Source: Acholeplasmatales bacterium (lineage in GTDB: Bacteria > Bacillota_I > Bacilli_A > Izemoplasmatales > Hujiaoplasmataceae). From it: 7,846 nt of DNA. The notes beneath the pieces are model-generated. The model was not told where the DNA came from, did no database searches, and worked only from the letters and a program-made list of their open reading frames with translations. The translations under genes were made by a program, and so were the position numbers. Of the stretch, positions 1 to 3,907 are shown one piece after another (within the stretch, counting starts at the first letter, position 1; each line of letters opens with the position of its first letter). Location: positions 5,110-12,955 of the forward strand of contig DMTN01000062.1 of assembly GCA_003477305.1 (NCBI GenBank), written 5' to 3'.

Positions 1-442
1 GTCGGAAGCCGTTCGTGAAATAATGACCGTTGACGATAGCGATCGGGATCGCAAGCGCCGCCTGCAGGATCGCGTTGGAAAGCGGATGACCGGACGTGGC
101 GATCCAGGCTGGCAGCGGTAGATTGAGCATTGCGCCCATCGACACATATAGCAGGGGAATGAAGAGCGCGATCGAGATCCAGAGGCGTTTTTTCATCAAA
201 TCGGATGCGCGGGCGATCGCCTTGGGCGCGAGAGCGGCTTCGGAAGCCCCGTATCCGCCTTCCGCGACGGCTTGGAAAATCGTCGTTTGGTCGACGGCAG
301 ACTCATCAAAATCGACCGTCATCGCGTTCGTGAGGAGCGAAACGTTCACATCGCGCACGCCTGGCAGGGCTTGGACGGATTTGGTCACGTGCGCTTCGCA
401 GGCCGAACACGTCATCCCGGTGATGGTATATTTTTTTCGCAT
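1..442 (-). CDS. copA: Copper-translocating P-type ATPase, N-terminal part (runs off left edge)
   Basis: This is the first 147 residues of a heavy-metal P1B-type ATPase; the rest lies beyond position 1. The protein opens with an HMA (heavy-metal-associated) domain at about residues 1-68, carrying the copper-binding motif GMTCSAC with Cys12 and Cys15. A linker follows, then the first two membrane segments (about 88-107 and 122-137) with the family's conserved Gly/Phe-rich turn near residues 138-146. By family knowledge such proteins export Cu(I) from the cytoplasm using ATP. The phosphorylation site and the CPC ion-binding motif are not in the window, so metal specificity rests on the HMA motif and on the copper-type operator upstream. 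The ATG at 442-440 was chosen because a GGAGG ribosome site (450-454) sits 7 bases before it and the HMA domain begins immediately. The gene has its own promoter downstream of the terminator of the aldo/keto reductase gene on the same strand. Confidence 0.9.
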   Translation of the reverse strand, partial: MRKKYTITGMTCSACEAHVTKSVQALPGVRDVNVSLLTNAMTVDFDESAVDQTTIFQAVAEGGYGASEAALAPKAIARASDLMKKRLWISIALFIPLLYVSMGAMLNLPLPAWIATSGHPLSNAILQAALAIPIAIVNGHYFTNGFR

Positions 443-456
443 GGCGGTTCCTCCAA

Positions 457-475
457 GATACCCCCAGGGGGTGTC
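457..475 (-). promoter_or_regulatory. CsoR-type copper operator in the copA leader
   Basis: Positions 460-472 form a perfect palindrome, five C and five G around a central A and flanked by A/T. It extends to 457-475 with one mismatch. The pattern TACCCCC-GGGGGT matches the known operator style of CsoR-family copper-sensing repressors (established knowledge). It lies just downstream of the copA -10 box, over the likely transcription start, where bound repressor would block initiation until Cu(I) releases it. No csoR gene is in the window. Confidence 0.75.
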
Positions 476-482
476 TATCAAG

Positions 483-511
483 ATTATAACACCGCAAGCG
501 GAAGAATGCAA
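483..511 (-). promoter_or_regulatory. copA promoter
   Basis: Read on the minus strand, a perfect -10 box TATAAT lies at 488-483. A weak -35 box TTGCAT lies at 511-506, separated by 17 bases. Transcription should start near 476, inside the edge of the copper operator, leaving a leader of about 35 bases before the ATG. Confidence 0.65.
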
Positions 512-528
512 ACCGGACGCCCGGAATC

Positions 529-563
529 AAAAAAAGAAAACGCGATCCGTTGAGGGATCGCGT
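529..563 (-). terminator. Intrinsic terminator of the aldo/keto reductase gene
   Basis: A 9-bp GC-rich stem (arms 540-548 and 555-563, CGCGATCC core) with a 6-base loop is followed on the minus strand by a T-rich tract, the complement of 529-540. It begins 7 bases after the stop codon of the aldo/keto reductase and separates that gene from copA. Confidence 0.88.
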
Positions 564-569
564 CATGGA

Positions 570-1403
570 TCAGCCGCGCCAGGGCGGCAGGACGATGTTT
601 TCCATTTCGGCGAGGTCGAACGCCGAGATGTCGAAACCGAAGACGTCAAAGTTGTTTCTGATGCGCTCCGGGGTGACTGACTTCGGGAGCGGCAAGAAGC
701 CGCGCTGAAGGCTCCAGCGAATCGCCAGCTGGGCGAGGGTGACGCCGTACTTGACGGCGAGGTCCTGCAGTTTCGGGACCTCGAAGAGGCGTCCGGTCGC
801 CAGCGGCGAATACGCTTCGGTAAGGATCTTGTACGGCTGCGAGAAATCGACGGTTGTCTTCTGCGCGTCTCCAGGACAGAGGAAAATCTGGTTTGCATGC
901 GGCGCGAATCCGGTCGCATCGATGATCGGCTTGAGATGTTCCGGTCGGAAGTTCGAGACGCCGATCGACCGGACCTTGCCTTCTTCGTAGAGGTGCACGA
1001 AGGCTTTCCAGGTGTCGATGTTCTGCTCGGTATACTCAATGCCGTTGGAATTGATGTGCCAGGGTTTCGGGGCGTGGATCAGATAGAGGTCGAGTTTCTC
1101 GACGCCGAGGCGGGAAATCGTCTTCGCGTATTCGTCGAGGGCGGTCTGATAGCCTTTCAGTTCGGCTTTCAGTTTCGAGGTGATGAAAATCTCTTCGCGC
1201 GGAATGCCGGAAGCGCGGATCGCGGCGCCGACGGACTCTTCGTTGCCATAGGCGGCGGCGGTGTCGATGTGCCGGTATCCGGCCTGGAGCGCGGCGAGAG
1301 TCGCATCATAGGCGTCCTTGCCGTTCTTGATCTGCCAGGTACCGAAGCCGACGGACGGGATGCGGACGCCGTTGGAAAGAACATACTCGTGTTTGACGTT
1401 CAT
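570..1403 (-). CDS. Aldo/keto reductase, 277 aa
   Basis: This is an NAD(P)H-dependent aldo/keto reductase of the (beta/alpha)8 barrel superfamily, which reduces aldehydes and ketones to alcohols in the cytoplasm. The catalytic tetrad is visible: Asp47 and Tyr52 in HIDTAAAYGNE, Lys77 in FITSKLK and His110 in LYLIHAP. The C-terminal half carries the cofactor motif LPKSVTPERIRNN, whose Lys, Ser and Arg normally hold the 2'-phosphate of NADPH. The length is normal for prokaryotic members (about 270-280 aa), and the barrel looks complete. The start at 1403 has a strong GAGGAGG ribosome site (1411-1417) 7 bases upstream. The gene stands alone between its own promoter and terminator. The substrate cannot be read from sequence. 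Members of this subgroup are often annotated as 2,5-diketo-gluconate or methylglyoxal reductases, but that is a family guess. Confidence 0.95.
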   Translation of the reverse strand: MNVKHEYVLSNGVRIPSVGFGTWQIKNGKDAYDATLAALQAGYRHIDTAAAYGNEESVGAAIRASGIPREEIFITSKLKAELKGYQTALDEYAKTISRLGVEKLDLYLIHAPKPWHINSNGIEYTEQNIDTWKAFVHLYEEGKVRSIGVSNFRPEHLKPIIDATGFAPHANQIFLCPGDAQKTTVDFSQPYKILTEAYSPLATGRLFEVPKLQDLAVKYGVTLAQLAIRWSLQRGFLPLPKSVTPERIRNNFDVFGFDISAFDLAEMENIVLPPWRG

Positions 1404-1432
1404 GGGAAATCCTCCTCAATTGGGTTATCTTC

Positions 1433-1441
1433 AGTATATCA
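1433..1441 (-). promoter_or_regulatory. Extended -10 promoter of the aldo/keto reductase gene
   Basis: On the minus strand the sequence reads TGATATACT, an extended -10 element: TG, one base, then TATACT at 1438-1433. No convincing -35 box is found 16-18 bases upstream, which is tolerated in extended -10 promoters. The element lies 30 bases before the ATG. Confidence 0.5.
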
Positions 1442-1462
1442 CGCAATAGCTGATTGCGGTGC

Positions 1463-1627
1463 ATGATGTGCTCAAGCGAAGACCTGATTCTTGCGATTCG
1501 TCAAAAGCGGAAGCGTCCGCAGGATCGGACCAACGCCGTTCTAAAAGAATACGAGAAGAACTTGATAAACTCGTCTCTCAACAAGGGAGGAGCTTCCGAA
1601 CACGATCAAAACGAACCTTTTTCATGA
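1463..1627 (+). CDS. Possible small hypothetical ORF, 54 aa (doubtful)
   Basis: A short frame starts with tandem ATG codons (1463 and 1466) and ends in TGA at 1625-1627. The product would be a basic, hydrophilic peptide (motifs AIRQKRKRPQDR and LKEYEKN) with no membrane segment and no family I recognise. There is no Shine-Dalgarno sequence before either ATG and no clear plus-strand promoter. A second frame (1459-1692, 77 codons) overlaps it and looks equally arbitrary. The segment is less GC-rich than the flanking genes. It may be a decayed gene remnant or chance, and it is listed because it occupies most of the only gap of more than 300 bases (1404-1722). Confidence 0.15.
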   Translation: MMCSSEDLILAIRQKRKRPQDRTNAVLKEYEKNLINSSLNKGGASEHDQNEPFS

Positions 1628-1645
1628 TATCACTCCGTTGTGCGA

Positions 1646-1666
1646 AAGGGAATATGCGCTTCCCTT
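1646..1666 (+). promoter_or_regulatory. Palindrome at the -35 region of the alcohol dehydrogenase promoter
   Basis: AAGGGAA and TTCCCTT form a perfect 7-bp inverted repeat around the 7-base spacer TATGCGC. The right arm overlaps the first two bases of the -35 box. There is no T-tract on either side, so it is unlikely to be a terminator. A repressor or activator site is the natural reading, but no regulator can be named. Confidence 0.4.
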
Positions 1667-1693
1667 GCCACGCCGTCCGAAAAGGATTATAAT
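1665..1693 (+). promoter_or_regulatory. Promoter of the iron-type alcohol dehydrogenase gene
   Basis: TTGCCA (1665-1670; 5 of 6 consensus bases) and a perfect TATAAT (1688-1693) are separated by exactly 17 bases. This is a textbook sigma-70/sigma-A promoter. Transcription would start near 1700, giving a leader of about 23 bases that contains a modest AAAGG ribosome site (1709-1713). Confidence 0.85.
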
Positions 1694-1722
1694 GAACAAG
1701 AAGAGACGAAAGGCGTGATCGC

Positions 1723-2934
1723 ATGAACTTCCTCTACCGGCTTTGGTGCCGAACCTATCAGACTGTCTTTAAAATCGCCTGGCCGTTCATCGCCCTGCGC
1801 GAACCGACCCTGTTGTCCGGACCCGGATCGCTTCAAAAACTGCCGGAAATCGTCAAGACGAAAGGCCTCGACCGCATCCTGCTCGTCACCGACAGGGGTC
1901 TCGTGAAGGCCGGCCTGGTCGCGCCGCTCATCGAACGATTCACCCGCATGGGAGTCGAGGTCACCGTCTATGACGGCACCGTCCCCAATCCGACGATCGA
2001 CAACATCGAAGAAGCCTATGCGTTGTATCTGAAGGTTCAGGCTCAGGGTCTTGTCGCCCTCGGCGGCGGGTCCGCGATGGACGTCGCCAAGGCGGTCGGC
2101 GCCCGCGTCGTCAATCCGAAGAAGTCGATCCGCCAGATGAAAGGTGTCCTCAAGGTCCGCCACGACCTCCCACCGCTGTTCGCGGTTCCGACGACCGCCG
2201 GGACCGGCAGCGAAGCGACGCTTGCCGCCGTCGTCACCGATTCCCTGACAAAGGAAAAGTACGCGATCAACGACCCCGTCCTGGTTCCGACGCTGGCCGT
2301 ACTCGATCCCCGACTGACCGTCTCGCTTCCCCGGGCAATCACCGCAACGACGGGCATCGACGCACTCACCCATGCCGTCGAAGCCTACATCGGGAAAAGC
2401 AACACCCAGAAAACCCGCAAATCCGCCAAAAAGGCGGTCCATCTCATTTTCAACAACCTTGAGCGCGTTTACCAAAACGGCGAAGATCTCGGCGCCCGCA
2501 GCGCGATGCAGCAGGCGGCCTATGAGGCCGGCCTCGCCTTCACCCGCGCCTACGTCGGCAACGTCCACGCCATCGCCCATACGCTCGGCGGCTTCTATCA
2601 TGTCGCGCACGGGCTCGCCAACGCCGTGATCCTGCCTTACGTCCTCGACTTCTACGGCGCCAAGGCCGCGAAGCCGCTCGCCGAACTATCGTTCGAAGCC
2701 GGCGTCGGGCACGAGGGGGATTCGCAGGAAAAGAACGCGGCGCGCTTCATTGCCGCAATCCGCGCCCTGAACACCCGCCTCGGCATCCCTTCGAAGATCG
2801 TCGGGACGATCCAAGACGCGGATCTCGACCAGATGATCGGACGCGCGATGGCCGAAGCCAATCCGCTCTATCCGGTTCCGGTGATCATGGACAAGAATGA
2901 TTTCCGAAGCATCTATATCACAATTAAGGGATGA
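1723..2934 (+). CDS. Iron-containing alcohol dehydrogenase, 403 aa
   Basis: This is a group III metal-dependent alcohol dehydrogenase, which interconverts alcohols and aldehydes or ketones with NAD(P)H in the cytoplasm. The N-terminal Rossmann-like half carries GGGSAMDVAK (114-123), which binds the cofactor phosphates, and PTTAGTGSE (156-164). The metal ligands expected by analogy with FucO are all present: Asp213 and His217 in GIDALTHAVEAY, His282 in NVHAIAH, and His296 in FYHVAHG. His286 is the usual active-site His. Compared with the common length of about 380 aa it has an N-terminal extension of some 25 residues (FLYRLWCRTYQTVFK region), amphipathic and basic, as I recall in a Bacillota subgroup. 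The start is supported by an AAAGG site 9 bases upstream and a strong promoter. The gene stands alone and ends at a terminator shared with convergent mscL. Its substrate is unknown; a fermentative role in aldehyde reduction is an inference. Confidence 0.95.
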   Translation: MNFLYRLWCRTYQTVFKIAWPFIALREPTLLSGPGSLQKLPEIVKTKGLDRILLVTDRGLVKAGLVAPLIERFTRMGVEVTVYDGTVPNPTIDNIEEAYALYLKVQAQGLVALGGGSAMDVAKAVGARVVNPKKSIRQMKGVLKVRHDLPPLFAVPTTAGTGSEATLAAVVTDSLTKEKYAINDPVLVPTLAVLDPRLTVSLPRAITATTGIDALTHAVEAYIGKSNTQKTRKSAKKAVHLIFNNLERVYQNGEDLGARSAMQQAAYEAGLAFTRAYVGNVHAIAHTLGGFYHVAHGLANAVILPYVLDFYGAKAAKPLAELSFEAGVGHEGDSQEKNAARFIAAIRALNTRLGIPSKIVGTIQDADLDQMIGRAMAEANPLYPVPVIMDKNDFRSIYITIKG

Positions 2935-2964
2935 AAAAACGCCGGTTCGCACCGGCGTTTTCTC
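2934..2964. terminator. Bidirectional terminator between the alcohol dehydrogenase gene and mscL
   Basis: An 11-bp stem (arms 2936-2946 and 2951-2961) with the 4-base loop TCGC has A residues on its left and T residues on its right. It therefore works as an intrinsic terminator in both directions, TTTTCTCTTT on the plus strand and TTTTTT on the minus strand. It directly abuts the stop codon of the dehydrogenase and lies 10 bases after that of mscL. Confidence 0.92.
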
Positions 2965-2973
2965 TTTCAAAGG

Positions 2974-3396
2974 CTATTTCTTGATTGGCTTTTCGGTTTT
3001 CTCGATGCTCTTTTCGACCTTGGCGGCGATCACTTTCTTGGCGTCGTCGAGTTTCGTCCTGAGGACGTTGATGACCTTGACCGCGAGGAAGATCGCGAAG
3101 GCGATGATCAAAAAGTCGATGATCGACTGGAAGAAATTGCCGTACGTCAGAAGCACGGCGTTTTCGGACAGGATATAAACCCCGTCGACGGGATCCCAGG
3201 TCCGCGTGCCGCGCAGGACCCAAACCCATTCGGTGATATCCTTCGAGCCGATCAGGCTGATGAGCGGCATGATGATGTCTTTGACGAGACTGGAGATGAT
3301 CTTGTTGAAAGCGGTGCCGATGACGATGCCGACGGCGAGATCGAGGGCGTTGCCTTTGGCGATGAACGATCCGAATTCCTGGAAAAATTTCTTCAT
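2974..3396 (-). CDS. mscL: Large-conductance mechanosensitive channel MscL, 140 aa
   Basis: This homopentameric inner-membrane channel opens under extreme membrane tension and releases solutes during hypo-osmotic shock. The N-terminal amphipathic helix (KKFFQEFGSFIAKGN) leads into TM1 with the family signature ALDLAVGIVIGTAFNKI and the following SLVKDIIMPLISLI. A periplasmic loop (about 50-80) precedes TM2 (about 86-110, FFQSIIDFLIIAFAIFLAV). A charged, Lys/Glu-rich C-terminal helix ends the protein. Length and order are normal for MscL. The start at 3396 has GGAGG (3401-3405) only 4 bases upstream, slightly tight but the only good site, and the protein begins exactly where the family does. 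The gene is monocistronic, with its own promoter just downstream of the rubredoxin terminator. Confidence 0.97.
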   Translation of the reverse strand: MKKFFQEFGSFIAKGNALDLAVGIVIGTAFNKIISSLVKDIIMPLISLIGSKDITEWVWVLRGTRTWDPVDGVYILSENAVLLTYGNFFQSIIDFLIIAFAIFLAVKVINVLRTKLDDAKKVIAAKVEKSIEKTEKPIKK

Positions 3397-3425
3397 ATGA
3401 CCTCCGTAGTCGATGCTTTGTCTTC

Positions 3426-3454
3426 ATTGTAATCGTTGTGGGGATAAATTTCAA
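3426..3454 (-). promoter_or_regulatory. mscL promoter
   Basis: On the minus strand TTGAAA (3454-3449) and TACAAT (3431-3426) are separated by 17 bases. Each box matches consensus at 5 of 6 positions or nearly so. The box pair lies about 30 bases before the mscL ATG. Confidence 0.8.
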
Positions 3455-3470
3455 GCGCTCCGACCGGATC

Positions 3471-3505
3471 GAAAGAAAAAGGCGATTCCCGCAGGAGTCG
3501 CCTTT
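3471..3505 (-). terminator. Intrinsic terminator of the rubredoxin gene
   Basis: Arms AAAGGCGA and TCGCCTTT (3478-3485 and 3498-3505) form an 8-bp stem whose inner bases (TCC/GGA) can extend it. On the minus strand it is followed by TTTTTCTTTC. It lies about 15 bases after the rubredoxin stop codon and insulates mscL from read-through. Confidence 0.88.
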
Positions 3506-3519
3506 ACCTTGCGATCAGT

Positions 3520-3687
3520 TCAGTTGATCGGACTGAAGTTTTCTTTGTCGAGACCGCAGTCCGGACAAACCCAGTCATCCGGCAGCGATTCGAAGGTCGT
3601 TCCCGGTGCGATCCCCGTGGTTGGATCGCCGATGGCGGGATCATACACATAGCCGCAGACACATTCCCATTTTTGCGCTTTGCTCAT
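3520..3687 (-). CDS. Rubredoxin, 55 aa, with a CxC first metal pair
   Basis: Rubredoxins are small cytoplasmic one-electron carriers with a single iron held by four cysteines, used in anaerobes for oxygen and peroxide detoxification and other redox steps. The family core is plain: CGYVYDP (11-17), GDP..GIAPGT (20-30), FESLPDDWVCPDCG (32-45), and the length is typical (50-55 aa). The second metal pair is the normal Cys41-Pro-Asp-Cys44. The first is unusual: the protein reads WECVCGY, so the pair is Cys9-Val-Cys11 (CxC), where the canonical family has CxxC. The ATG at 3687 was preferred because a GAGGAG site lies 11 bases upstream; in-frame ATG 3696 would be only 2 bases from it. The gene is too short for ordinary ORF length cut-offs. 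It is monocistronic and divergent from hppA. Confidence 0.93.
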   Translation of the reverse strand: MSKAQKWECVCGYVYDPAIGDPTTGIAPGTTFESLPDDWVCPDCGLDKENFSPIN

Positions 3688-3715
3688 ACTGATCATCACT
3701 CCTCAGTGCAATTTG

Positions 3716-3745
3716 GAATCATTCGGGCCAGAAGGCGAATCATTC
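3716..3745 (-). promoter_or_regulatory. Long inverted repeat at the start of the rubredoxin leader
   Basis: The 9-base palindrome GAATCATTC occurs twice (3716-3724 and 3737-3745), exactly 21 bases apart, about two helical turns. The two copies also form 10-bp arms (3716-3725 and 3736-3745, one central mismatch) with a short inner CC/GG pairing. The element lies just after the likely transcription start of the rubredoxin mRNA. It could be a double operator bound on one DNA face or a 5' mRNA-stabilising hairpin. The regulator is unknown. Confidence 0.5.
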
Positions 3746-3754
3746 CCGTTATTA

Positions 3755-3783
3755 CTTTATCACATGCTCCGCAAGGGTGTCAA
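3755..3783 (-). promoter_or_regulatory. Rubredoxin promoter
   Basis: On the minus strand a perfect -35 box TTGACA (3783-3778) is followed after 17 bases by ATAAAG (3760-3755). Alternatively, after 16 bases, GATAAA is preceded by a TG extended -10 motif. The -10 is weaker than the -35, which would fit a regulated promoter. Confidence 0.6.
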
Positions 3784-3844
3784 TAGGAATGCCGAAATGC
3801 GCTGTTTTCCCGTATTTTCATTGATTGTTTTTTTGGTCAGTGGC

Positions 3845-3873
3845 TTGTCAACACGAGACAATCGTGATAGAGT
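3845..3873 (+). promoter_or_regulatory. Probable hppA promoter with overlapping inverted repeat
   Basis: TTGTCA (3845-3850) and TAGAGT (3868-3873) are 17 bases apart. The -35 matches well and the -10 at 4 of 6 positions. An inverted repeat TTGTC-N7-GACAA (3845-3861) covers the -35 box and could be a regulator site. The leader to the ATG is about 30 bases. Confidence 0.5.
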
Positions 3874-3907
3874 GGATTCATGCAATAACGCCAAGGGGGT
3901 TTTTCGT

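Noticed and set aside
96..680. Plus-strand open frame of 194 codons across the copA start and the aldo/keto reductase terminator
   Set aside because: It runs through the copA promoter, the copper operator and a terminator hairpin, opposite two well-identified genes.
1687..2610. Open frame of 307 codons on the minus strand opposite the alcohol dehydrogenase
   Set aside because: The plus-strand frame carries all catalytic motifs of the dehydrogenase family. The opposite frame has no recognisable domain.
2924..3454. Arg/His-rich 176-codon frame on the minus strand overlapping mscL
   Set aside because: It is a frame-shifted shadow of mscL. The 140-residue frame is a full-length MscL with a ribosome site.
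3694..3696. Earlier in-frame ATG for rubredoxin
   Set aside because: It lies only 2 bases from the GAGGAG ribosome site, too close for initiation. ATG 3687 also fits the family N-terminus better.
3680..3907. Extension of the hppA frame upstream to an ATG at 3680, giving 780 residues
   Set aside because: The added 76 residues are unlike any pyrophosphatase N-terminus, cross the hppA and rubredoxin promoters, and overlap the rubredoxin start. The ATG at 3908 has a strong ribosome site.
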